Shown: positions 1 to 5,370 of the stretch, piece by piece
Numbering within the stretch: position 1 is the stretch's first letter
How the letters are laid out: the number at the start of each line of letters is the position of its first letter
Source: an uncultured Collinsella sp.
Lineage (GTDB): Bacteria > Actinomycetota > Coriobacteriia > Coriobacteriales > Coriobacteriaceae
DNA length: 6,620 bases
Assembly (NCBI GenBank): GCA_959599635.1
Contig: CAUGJN010000108.1
Location: 1 to 6,620 of the forward strand
Direction: 5' to 3'
Made by a program: the position numbers and the translations under genes
The notes under the pieces: model-generated
What the model was told of the DNA's origin: nothing
What the model saw: only the letters and a program-made list of their open reading frames with translations
The model's database searches: none

Positions 1-660
1 CCCGGTTACTACGTGGCCGCCGACAACGAGGCGCAAGGGCGCATTATCGCCGAGCTCGCCATCGCCCGCGGTGCGCGCCGTATCACCGTTGTGGGCAGAG
101 CGGCATTTATGCAGCTCACCCTGCGCGTACTTGGCATTCACAAGGCCCTCGCCCTGCATCCCGATATCAAAATTGAGGTCATTGACGCCGGAGAATGGAA
201 TACCGCCGCCGACGGTTACAGCATCGGCGCTCAGATTGCCGAGCGCTCTACCGACGAGCGCCCCGATTTTGTCATCGGCCTTACCGATGTATTGGCCTCG
301 GGCGTTGTCTCGGCGTTGATCGACAAAGGCATCTCCGTCCCCGAGCAGGTCCGCGTGGCCGGCTGCGACGGCAACCCACTTGCATGGAGCGGGTCGGTCC
401 CGCTCACCACGGTAGCACCGCCTGGCTACGAAATCGGCCGTAAGGGCGTGCAGCTGCTCATGGAGCAGATCGAGAACAAGCCCATCGCCAAGGCCAAACG
501 CGTCCGCATCGGCTCCACTGCGCGCACCGTCACCGCGGGCACGGCAACCGAGGACATCAACCGTCAGGAACTCGTGCGGCCGTTCCTCTTGGAGCGCGCC
601 AGCACCCAGGCGAGCAGCCACACCGAAGCCACCGCCATCAACCTAGGCGCGTATCTATAG
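1..660 (+). CDS. LacI/GalR-family regulator, C-terminal sugar-binding part (5' truncated)
   Basis: The frame is open from base 1 and ends at TAG 658-660, giving 219 visible codons; the start and the N-terminal helix-turn-helix lie outside the window. What is visible is the second half of a periplasmic-binding-protein-like effector domain. The pieces are DNEAQGRIIAELA (from codon 8), then GARRITVVG, then the LacI signature GLTDVLASGVVSALIDKGI followed by VPEQVRVAGCDG, then PLTTVAPPGYEIGRKGVQLL, where the T-V-x-x-P and G-x-x-A/G-x-x-L-L positions are typical of the family. Proteins of this family bind operator DNA as dimers and respond to a sugar or sugar phosphate. The C-terminus runs about 30 residues past the usual end, with a Ser/Thr/Ala-rich tail. 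A stand-alone sugar-binding protein of an ABC importer is the main alternative, but the VPEQVRVAGCDG and LTTV motifs favour a regulator. Its target is unknown. It ends at the shared terminator at 694-727. Confidence 0.85.
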   Translation, partial: PGYYVAADNEAQGRIIAELAIARGARRITVVGRAAFMQLTLRVLGIHKALALHPDIKIEVIDAGEWNTAADGYSIGAQIAERSTDERPDFVIGLTDVLASGVVSALIDKGISVPEQVRVAGCDGNPLAWSGSVPLTTVAPPGYEIGRKGVQLLMEQIENKPIAKAKRVRIGSTARTVTAGTATEDINRQELVRPFLLERASTQASSHTEATAINLGAYL

Positions 661-693
661 CACGTCGGCCAGTATGCCAAAACGCCGCTTAAG

Positions 694-727
694 CAAAAGA
701 GGCCCGACCATTGCCGGGCCTCTTTTG
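694..727. terminator. Bidirectional Rho-independent terminator
   Basis: A perfect 13-bp inverted repeat: arm CAAAAGAGGCCCG at 694-706, an 8-nt loop, and arm CGGGCCTCTTTTG at 715-727. The GC core is flanked by A4 on one side and T4 on the other, so it reads as a terminator on both strands. It sits between the stop of the LacI-type gene (660) and the stop of the convergent HAD gene (774), which is where a shared terminator is expected. Confidence 0.9.
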
Positions 728-773
728 TTCAAACGCAAAGACGGCCAATTGCCTGTTTCAACGCCGCAATTGT

Positions 774-1424
774 CTAGCGTACGGCCTTGACCGCCGCCGT
801 CAGGTCGAACAACGTATCGAGCACGGCCTCGCAGCCATCCACCACGTCCTGCGGCAGCGGAACGATGTCGGGAACGGCAAAGACATGGCAGCCGGCCGTA
901 ATGCCCGAGACGCAGCCGTTGCGCGAATCCTCGACCACGGCACATTCCTCGGGGGCAAAGCCCGCGCGCTCGCAGGCAAGCAGATACATCTCGGGATCGG
1001 GCTTGCCGTGCACGACGTCCTCGCCGCAGGTCACCGTCTCGAACTTGTCAAAGAGTCCGACCATCTTAAGGTTGCGCTCCGCTGTAACGTGGCGCGACGA
1101 GGTCGCAAGCCCCACGTGATAGTCCGCAGCCAGCAGCTCGTCTAGGCACTCGGCGGCGCCGGCCTTAAGCTCCAGTTCGGTCTTGACTATCTCGTCGCGA
1201 ATCTCCTTGTGGCGGACATAGATCGCCTCGGCGGTTTCGCGACTACCGTAATGTTCATCAAGGATGTCCATGACATCGGGCAGTGTGCGACCGATAAACT
1301 GATGGATCAGCGCATCATCAATCGCGACCCCCAGCTCAGCGGCGCCTGCCTTCCAGGCCTTAATCCCCAAACGCTCGGTATCGACCAGCGTTCCATCCAT
1401 GTCAAAAATAACAGCCTTGATCAT
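774..1424 (-). CDS. HAD-superfamily hydrolase, beta-phosphoglucomutase/phosphatase-like
   Basis: 216 aa, the usual length for subfamily IA HAD enzymes with an alpha-helical cap. All four HAD motifs are present: motif I FDMDGTLVD (nucleophile D8, acid/base D10), motif II LATSSR (S109/S110), motif III Lys in HGKPDPEMY (K141), and motif IV VVEDSRNG (E165/D166, Mg2+ ligands). Residues 15-85 form the helical cap. The spacing closely matches beta-phosphoglucomutase and the related sugar-phosphate phosphatases; the exact substrate cannot be read from the sequence. It should be a soluble cytoplasmic Mg2+ enzyme acting on a small phosphorylated metabolite. The ATG at 1424 is supported by GAGGGG at 1430-1435 (5-nt spacer), and the start of motif I at residue 7 is normal for the family. 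It is monocistronic, convergent with the LacI-type gene and divergent from larE. I see no convincing -35/-10 pair for it in 1425-1530. Confidence 0.9.
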   Translation of the reverse strand: MIKAVIFDMDGTLVDTERLGIKAWKAGAAELGVAIDDALIHQFIGRTLPDVMDILDEHYGSRETAEAIYVRHKEIRDEIVKTELELKAGAAECLDELLAADYHVGLATSSRHVTAERNLKMVGLFDKFETVTCGEDVVHGKPDPEMYLLACERAGFAPEECAVVEDSRNGCVSGITAGCHVFAVPDIVPLPQDVVDGCEAVLDTLFDLTAAVKAVR

Positions 1425-1478
1425 ATCGGCCCCTCACCGGATTGCATTACTCCCACTCTACCGCACTTTACAAACTTG

Positions 1479-1493
1479 TATATAACGTATATA
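1479..1493. promoter_or_regulatory. AT-rich dyad between divergent genes, possible operator
   Basis: TATATA-ACG-TATATA is a 6-3-6 perfect inverted repeat in the divergent intergenic region between the HAD gene and larE. It could be a binding site for a dimeric regulator, but TATATA is self-complementary and AT-rich intergenic DNA readily gives such dyads, so support is weak. Confidence 0.2.
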
Positions 1494-1528
1494 GCATATT
1501 GCACTTTCGTTACATAGATAGAAGTCTT

Positions 1529-1556
1529 ATGACAAGCAGCTCGGTAGAATTATAGT
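1529..1556 (+). promoter_or_regulatory. Candidate sigma70-type promoter of larE
   Basis: ATGACA (1529-1534, 5/6 match to TTGACA), a 16-bp spacer, then TATAGT (1551-1556, 5/6 match to TATAAT). Predicted transcription starts near 1563, about 28 nt before the larE ATG. An inverted repeat, CTCGGT (1540-1545) and ACCGAG (1562-1567), brackets the -10 box and could be an operator. Confidence 0.45.
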
Positions 1557-1590
1557 TTTCGACCGAGTACTCAATGGTAAGGATCGTTTC

Positions 1591-2469
1591 ATGCTTTCAG
1601 ACACTACCGCACCTGCAGAGGAGCTTCAGGACAAACTCGCGACGCTCGAGCAGTTGCTTTTGGCATACGGACGCGTCGCCATCGGCTTTTCCGGTGGCGT
1701 CGACAGCAGCTTTTTGGCCGCAGTCTGCGCCCGTATCATGCCCGCTAGCACGCTTCTCGTTCACCTCACCACGCCGCTCATCGGCACACCCGAGCAGGCT
1801 TCATTTGAGCGATCCGTTGACGGACAAGCCAGTGAAGAACCGCATTTTAAGCTCCCCGTACTCAATCTTTCGGTCGATCAGCTGCAGCTCCCCCAAGTAG
1901 CTTGCAACGACGCCAATCGCTGCTACCACTGCAAGCACGCCGGCTTTACTGCCATCGTGAACCACGCCAAGTCACTCGGCTTTCCCACCGTCATCGATGG
2001 CAGCAATGCAAACGATCGCGGTGACTACCGCCCCGGCATGCGCGCGGCAGAAGAGCTCGGTGTACGCTCCCCTCTTATGGAGGTCGGCTTTACCAAGGAC
2101 GAAGAGCGCGAGCTGCTGCGCGCATGGGGCTATCCCGTCTGGAACCTGCCGGCGGGAGCCTGTCTTGCCACGCGCGTCCCCACGGGCGAGGAGCTTACGC
2201 ACGAGAAGGTCGACCTGATTCGCGCCTGCGAGGATTACCTGCACGATCTTGATCTGGCTCAGGTCCGCACACGCCTGGTCGGCGGCTGCATGCATATCGA
2301 AGCCGCTCCCGCAGATGTCGCCAAGATTGCCGCCCTCGGCGGAACCGCCGTCGACGACAAGGGCAAAACCCCGTTGCCCGCCGCCATCGAGTCCGCGCTG
2401 CGCGAGCTGGGCTGCGGCCGCATCTCCCCCGAGGTCATCCCCTACATCCACGGCAACATGAACCAATAG
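1591..2469 (+). CDS. larE: LarE, ATP-dependent sulfur transferase for the nickel-pincer nucleotide cofactor
   Basis: 292 aa, a PP-loop ATP pyrophosphatase fold enzyme. LarE adenylates the carboxylates of a pyridinium dicarboxylate mononucleotide and inserts sulfur, a step in making the (SCS)Ni cofactor of lactate racemase and other LarA-family enzymes. Seen here: the PP-loop FSGGVDSS (S34-S40), NRCYHCKHAGF (C111, C114), DGSNANDRGDYRPG (136-149) and LPAGACLATRVPTGE (C191), all characteristic of LarE. C191 aligns with the sacrificial Cys of the Lactobacillus plantarum enzyme. The additional CxxC (C111/C114) marks the three-cysteine type, for which an Fe-S cluster has been proposed. The start is ATG 1591 with AAGGA at 1579-1583 (7-nt spacer). 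No larA, larB or larC is in the window, so the partner enzymes must lie elsewhere. The C-terminus has a family-typical RTRLVGG...HIE segment. It is followed by a cluster of inverted repeats. Confidence 0.92.
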   Translation: MLSDTTAPAEELQDKLATLEQLLLAYGRVAIGFSGGVDSSFLAAVCARIMPASTLLVHLTTPLIGTPEQASFERSVDGQASEEPHFKLPVLNLSVDQLQLPQVACNDANRCYHCKHAGFTAIVNHAKSLGFPTVIDGSNANDRGDYRPGMRAAEELGVRSPLMEVGFTKDEERELLRAWGYPVWNLPAGACLATRVPTGEELTHEKVDLIRACEDYLHDLDLAQVRTRLVGGCMHIEAAPADVAKIAALGGTAVDDKGKTPLPAAIESALRELGCGRISPEVIPYIHGNMNQ

Positions 2470-2481
2470 CGCATCCCGATG

Positions 2482-2548
2482 AGTTGCGGTGGAATAGTTC
2501 CTGTTTTGCGGCCAATCGGGCACAAACAGGAACTATTCCACCGCAACT
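2482..2548. repeat. Perfect 25-bp inverted repeat with 17-nt spacer
   Basis: The left arm at 2482-2506 and the right arm at 2524-2548 are exact reverse complements over 25 bp (the left arm contains GTTGCGGTGGAATAG, the right arm CTATTCCACCGCAAC); the spacer is 2507-2523. It begins 12 bp after the larE stop. As RNA it would fold into one very stable hairpin on either strand. There is no T-run after it on either side (TCGTTTGG on the +), so it is not a standard intrinsic terminator. A palindromic extragenic repeat or a small non-autonomous mobile element is a possible reading. A 5-bp hairpin, GCGGG (2556-2560) with CCCGC (2567-2571), follows it directly. Confidence 0.85.
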
Positions 2549-2573
2549 TCGTTTGGCGGGCATTGACCCGCAG

Positions 2574-2623
2574 ACCTGCCAATATGGGACAGGTTCATTT
2601 TGGCAGGTTTTATCCGGAGAAAC
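2574..2623. repeat. Dispersed ~50-bp repeat, copy 1
   Basis: It aligns without gaps to 6345-6394 with 44 of 50 bases identical, including GGGACAGGTT and ATTTTGGCAGGTTTTAT. It contains its own hairpin: ACCTGCCAA (2574-2582) pairs with TTGGCAGGT (2600-2608) across a 17-nt loop, followed by TTTAT. On the + strand that hairpin with its T-rich tail could also end larE transcription. The similarity may continue past 2623, because both copies are followed within about 25 bp by CCCATATG. Confidence 0.8.
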
Positions 2624-2630
2624 GCAAACA

Positions 2631-2661
2631 GGGCCACGACACCCATATGGCATCGCGGCCC
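2631..2661 (-). terminator. Probable terminator of the Nif3-like gene
   Basis: Read on the - strand, GGGCCGCGA (from 2661) pairs with TCGTGGCCC (to 2631), 9 bp with one G-U wobble, followed by TGTTTGCGTTT. It lies just past the stop of the Nif3-like gene at 2670. The U-tract is interrupted, so efficiency is uncertain. The wobble works only on the - strand; on the + strand that pair becomes an A-C mismatch. Confidence 0.45.
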
Positions 2662-2669
2662 CAGGGCAT

Positions 2670-3524
2670 CTATGCCAGTACGTATTGATAAGTATCCCCC
2701 ATGGGCACAAAGGTGACCGGCAAGCCTGCACCAGCGTCTCCGAGCGCAGCGGGCAACCATGTCGACATGCATTCCATACCCGGCTCTTCGCCGTTAAAGT
2801 GACCCATATGGATGGCGCATTTCCCCTGACCGAGCATTGCGGCGTCGCGGATGTACTCACTCACCGTAAAGTCGATAAACTCCATGGCCAAAATGCAATC
2901 GATGTCATCAGAGTCGATATGGGCAATCTCGTCGTTATCTCGTCCCATAATGTGCATGGGAATCTCGACATTGCGAACGAGCGCGTCACCGTCGCCGATC
3001 AAGCGCGTTCCATTTAATCCAAGCTTGTGTACGAGCGCCTGCGCAAGATCGCGGGCCGGCGTTGGCTCAATGCGGTACCTCATGAATGACTTGTCTACCG
3101 CGGAGCCAAGCCAGTCCATCTTGGCCGCAAATCCGTAAAAGATGCCGTCGACCATCGAACCGTCCGAGGCGAGCGGAACGCCCGAGTGGATATAGTCATG
3201 GCAACGCCAAACCGCTCCACCCCAATCGTCAAGCAAGGCGCACTTTGCCTCAAAGGTCTCGTTCCCCGCGACCACTTCACGGCTGTCTCCGTGGTTCCAG
3301 AACAGCGCCTCGTGCGGAACAATCAGGTTGGCGCCAAGCTCCTTGGCACGGCTAATTACCTCCGCCGTAGCCCAAATGCATGTAACGATTCCGGTACATT
3401 GCTGATCGACGTTGCCGTAAAGCACCCGATCGCGCGTCGTCGCAAGCTCGATGGGCTTACCGGTAAAAGCATCGATGCCGCCGCAATAGTCCTGGATAGC
3501 TTGAATAGCCTCACTGATAAGCAT
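2670..3524 (-). CDS. Nif3-like dinuclear metal-centre protein
   Basis: 284 aa from the chosen start. NIF3/YbgI-family proteins form hexameric rings and bind two metal ions; some are annotated as GTP cyclohydrolase I type 2, but the physiological reaction is unsettled. Seen here: NLIVPHEALFWNHGD (H71, H78, D80), a variant of the family's HHPLFW metal motif; RCHDYIH (H109, H113); and GHFNGEEPGME (H242, E246/E247), matching the C-terminal GH...E metal ligands. The open frame extends upstream to 3587, but ATG 3524 is preferred: AAGGGG lies 9 nt upstream, and MLISEAIQAIQDY is a typical Nif3 N-terminus. The upstream Mets at 3545, 3569 and 3587 lack a good Shine-Dalgarno. It lies 111 bp downstream of the PTS permease on the same strand, so it may be the last gene of that operon. 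Its substrate is unknown; a link to the imported sugar is only a guess. Confidence 0.85.
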   Translation of the reverse strand: MLISEAIQAIQDYCGGIDAFTGKPIELATTRDRVLYGNVDQQCTGIVTCIWATAEVISRAKELGANLIVPHEALFWNHGDSREVVAGNETFEAKCALLDDWGGAVWRCHDYIHSGVPLASDGSMVDGIFYGFAAKMDWLGSAVDKSFMRYRIEPTPARDLAQALVHKLGLNGTRLIGDGDALVRNVEIPMHIMGRDNDEIAHIDSDDIDCILAMEFIDFTVSEYIRDAAMLGQGKCAIHMGHFNGEEPGMECMSTWLPAALGDAGAGLPVTFVPMGDTYQYVLA

Positions 3525-3533
3525 ATGTAACAA

Positions 3534-3539
3534 CCCCTT
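3534..3539 (-). promoter_or_regulatory. Ribosome binding site that sets the Nif3-like start
   Basis: AAGGGG on the - strand, 9 nt before ATG 3524. It is the only strong Shine-Dalgarno near any in-frame ATG of this gene, and it places the start 21 codons inside the longest open frame. Confidence 0.7.
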
Positions 3540-3550
3540 CGACATAATAT

Positions 3551-3579
3551 GCAGGGCGGCAGCAAACATACCGCCCTGC
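3551..3579. other. GC hairpin in the permease/Nif3 gap
   Basis: GCAGGGCGG (3551-3559) and CCGCCCTGC (3571-3579) form a perfect 9-bp stem with an 11-nt loop, between the permease stop and the Nif3-like ribosome binding site. A second dyad, TATAGGCGG (3589-3597) with CCACCTATA (3614-3622), lies beside it and pairs fully only as - strand RNA through a G-U wobble. Neither has a following T-run on the - strand. They may attenuate, process or stabilise the transcript between the two genes. Confidence 0.6.
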
Positions 3580-3635
3580 GGAATCATCTATAGGCGGCAT
3601 TTTTTGAGCTGAACCACCTATATGCGACCGCTTTT

Positions 3636-5066
3636 CTAGCGCTCGGAAATCGGACCGTTCTCCAGCTCATCCTCGCTAAAGCCAAAGAACCAGGCAACGG
3701 CAAAGCTTACGATAAAGCCAGCTGCCGAAGCGATAGCGGCACAGACCAGGTTCTCGTTGCCACCGCCGACAAACGTCATAATATTAAGCACGTTTGAAGC
3801 AGCACCAGCAAGATAGGCATTCACATGCAAAGCGATCGCCCCGGCACCGGCGACAAATGAACCCGCCATGCAGGCAACGAACAGCTTACGATAGCGGAAC
3901 AGCATGCCATAGATGAACGGCTCGCCGACGCCTCCAATGAGCTGGGCGACAAGATAGCCGGCACATTGGCTCTTTTCCTCCTTGTTGCGGAGTTTGAGCC
4001 ATGTCGCAATCTCCGCTCCATAGGCAGCCCACAGCGAAACCGTAGTAGCGACCATAATAAAGCTGTCAGAGCCCGTCGACATGAAGTTTGCAATGGCAAT
4101 CATAATGACCGCGACATGCATGCCCGTAATGACCATGGGCAACCAAATTGCCGCAAGCAAGCCGCCACCAATAATCGCCGCGATGCCTCCCTCGGCGCCG
4201 AGGAACCCAAAGATTGCAGCCAGACCGTTGCCGCACAAAGAGCCAAGAGGGGCAAGCAGGCAAAGCGCAAAGGGGACAGTCAGAGCAAGCGTGCAAAGCG
4301 GCGTAAACACCGTAGTAAGCGAATCAGGCATATGCTTGCGCAGGAACTTTTCGAAGACGGACATCAAGGCCACTGTGAGCAGGACGGGAATGACCGTCTG
4401 TGCATAGTTTTCAGGCACGCAGGGGATGCCGTAAACGCTAAAGGCTTTTCCCTCGGCTGCCATTTGCATAAACGTCGGTTCGATAAGCACACCGCCCATA
4501 AAAGCACCGTACATAGGCGTGGCGCCAATGTTCTTGGCGGCCGAAAAGCCCAAGAAGACTGGTATAAAGTAGAACGTCACGTTGTAGAGCATATTGAGCA
4601 GGACATATAGATCGCTCGTATCCGCAATGAGATTGAGCATCGTTGGCCCGAGTACGACGGCAACGGTTTTGAACATGCCCGAAGCGAGCAGCAATGGAAT
4701 CATCGGAACCATGGAGCCCGAGAGGTAGTTAAGAATCGCATTGCCAACGGCTGTCGGGGTAAGCGGTGTTTTGACTCCACTTGCATCGAGGTTCTCGTCG
4801 ATACTCTCCTGCTTGGCCAAGCCGCTCATCTTGATGAGCTCGTCATACACCTTAGGCACGTTTTGCCCAATAATCACCTGGAACTGCCCGCCAGATATTT
4901 GAGCGCCGATGACGCCGTTAATTTTTTTAACAGCGTTAATGTCAGGCAATTCCATATCCTTAAGGTTAAAACGCAGACGCGTCATGCAGTGGGCTGCAAA
5001 GGTGATGTTGTCTTTGCCACCCAACGCCTCGAGCACATCGGCTGCGATCTTCTTATTGTCAGCCAT
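3636..5066 (-). CDS. PTS sugar transporter subunit EIIBC (glucose/beta-glucoside/sucrose superfamily)
   Basis: 476 aa. It imports a sugar and phosphorylates it during transport. Residues 1-80 are the EIIB domain with the phosphocysteine in AAHCMTRLRF (C27) and the EIIB-end motif GGQFQVIIGQNV. After a linker (about 81-105), residues 106-465 form the membrane EIIC domain with about ten hydrophobic stretches, the TGMHVAVIMI segment (314-323) and GGVGEPFIYG (378-387), equivalent to the family's substrate-site motif GITEPAIYG. It ends about 12 residues after the last membrane segment, so there is no fused EIIA; phosphate must come from an EIIA encoded elsewhere. The frame is open to 5198, but ATG 5066 is chosen because AGGGA lies 7 nt upstream and MADNKKIAADVLEALGG is a standard EIIB start. 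A BglG-type antiterminator gene lies directly upstream, and the long leader carries terminator-like hairpins. The sugar cannot be named; beta-glucoside, sucrose, trehalose and MurNAc transporters share this architecture. Confidence 0.92.
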   Translation of the reverse strand: MADNKKIAADVLEALGGKDNITFAAHCMTRLRFNLKDMELPDINAVKKINGVIGAQISGGQFQVIIGQNVPKVYDELIKMSGLAKQESIDENLDASGVKTPLTPTAVGNAILNYLSGSMVPMIPLLLASGMFKTVAVVLGPTMLNLIADTSDLYVLLNMLYNVTFYFIPVFLGFSAAKNIGATPMYGAFMGGVLIEPTFMQMAAEGKAFSVYGIPCVPENYAQTVIPVLLTVALMSVFEKFLRKHMPDSLTTVFTPLCTLALTVPFALCLLAPLGSLCGNGLAAIFGFLGAEGGIAAIIGGGLLAAIWLPMVITGMHVAVIMIAIANFMSTGSDSFIMVATTVSLWAAYGAEIATWLKLRNKEEKSQCAGYLVAQLIGGVGEPFIYGMLFRYRKLFVACMAGSFVAGAGAIALHVNAYLAGAASNVLNIMTFVGGGNENLVCAAIASAAGFIVSFAVAWFFGFSEDELENGPISER

Positions 5067-5071
5067 ATCAT

Positions 5072-5079
5072 CTTCCCTT
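5072..5079 (-). promoter_or_regulatory. Ribosome binding site that sets the EIIBC start
   Basis: AAGGGAAG on the - strand just before ATG 5066 (AGGGA core with a 7-nt spacer). The longer frame starting at 5198 has no Shine-Dalgarno and would run through the leader hairpins. Confidence 0.75.
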
Positions 5080-5097
5080 TCGAACGATCCGGTTCCT

Positions 5098-5118
5098 TCC
5101 TCGCTGCGCGCGCGAGGA
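5098..5118 (-). other. Small hairpin in the permease leader
   Basis: On the - strand, TCCTCGC pairs with GCGAGGA (7 bp, 7-nt loop). It lies between the terminator-like hairpin at 5118-5147 and the ribosome binding site at 5072-5079 and does not cover the latter. Confidence 0.45.
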
Positions 5119-5147
5119 GACAAAGCGGACGGTGGCCCGTCGTCCGC
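5118..5147 (-). terminator. Terminator-like hairpin in the permease leader
   Basis: Read on the - strand, GCGGACG (from 5147) pairs with CGTCCGC (to 5125), 7 bp around a 9-nt GC-rich loop, followed at once by TTTGTCT. It lies about 50-80 nt upstream of the permease ATG and downstream of the antiterminator gene, where a conditional terminator for BglG-type control would be expected. The U-tract is short and interrupted. Confidence 0.5.
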
Positions 5148-5177
5148 ACAGAAGTATTCGATTGTTGAGGGAAACGG

Positions 5178-5231
5178 CGTAAAGACAAAGAGCTCCAAAA
5201 CGAGACATCGACAGGTCGCTCTGTCTTTACG
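5178..5231 (-). promoter_or_regulatory. Long leader hairpin upstream of the permease gene, possible antiterminator or regulator site
   Basis: On the - strand, CGTAAAGACAGAGC (from 5231 to 5218) pairs with GCTCTTTGTCTTTACG (5193 to 5178): 14 bp with a 2-nt bulge and a 24-nt loop. It precedes the terminator-like hairpin. Part of its 5' arm, AGACAGAGC, can alternatively pair with GCTTTGTCT at the foot of that terminator (9 bp, one wobble), so the two structures could exclude each other. It does not match the LicT/BglG RAT consensus as I know it. The rest of the 304-bp gap (5232-5370) holds a weaker bulged stem around 5254-5285 and a 7-bp hairpin after the antiterminator stop (arms 5341-5347 and 5362-5368). 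I recognise no promoter there. Confidence 0.5.
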
Positions 5232-5370
5232 TCACGCTTCGGAAGCTCAGCTCTCGAATAACACCTTATGTCGCGCCAAGGTTATCAGCTCTGCCATGTG
5301 AACGGCGGCCTCATGGTGCCCAAAAGTCTGCGAGCGGTAGGCTTTCTTCCCTGAACGGTATAGAAAGCGC

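Noticed and set aside
13..660. GTG at 13 as the true start of the LacI-type gene
   Set aside because: The frame is open to base 1 (P-G-Y-Y precede it), and the visible protein begins in the middle of the sugar-binding domain, so the gene is cut by the window edge.
1972..2523. 183-codon open frame antisense to larE
   Set aside because: It overlaps the conserved LarE motifs in opposite sense and has no recognisable domain.
2482..2548. The 25-bp palindrome as a standard larE terminator
   Set aside because: No T-tract follows either arm. The downstream hairpin at 2574-2608 with TTTTAT is a better terminator candidate.
2482..2661. CRISPR array or insertion sequence
   Set aside because: The inverted repeats differ from one another and are not regularly spaced direct repeats, and there is no transposase or cas gene in the window.
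2435..3017. Open frames running through the inverted-repeat region between larE and the Nif3-like gene, on both strands
   Set aside because: They read through the palindrome and the dispersed repeat and overlap the Nif3-like gene; their translations resemble no family. The region is better explained as non-coding repeats.
3966..4610. 214-codon open frame on the + strand inside the permease gene
   Set aside because: It is antisense to a clear EIIBC gene, its translation is rich in Arg, His and Lys with no recognisable domain, and it has no plausible ribosome binding site. It is an out-of-frame shadow of GC-rich coding DNA.
5067..5198. N-terminal 44-residue extension of the permease
   Set aside because: It reads through the leader hairpins with no Shine-Dalgarno; ATG 5066 has a good one and starts at the EIIB domain.
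5247..5297. 16-codon leader peptide on the - strand (starts MAELITLARHK)
   Set aside because: The nearest GAGG is about 11 nt from the ATG, and there is no codon bias suggesting attenuation by translation. It cannot be distinguished from chance.
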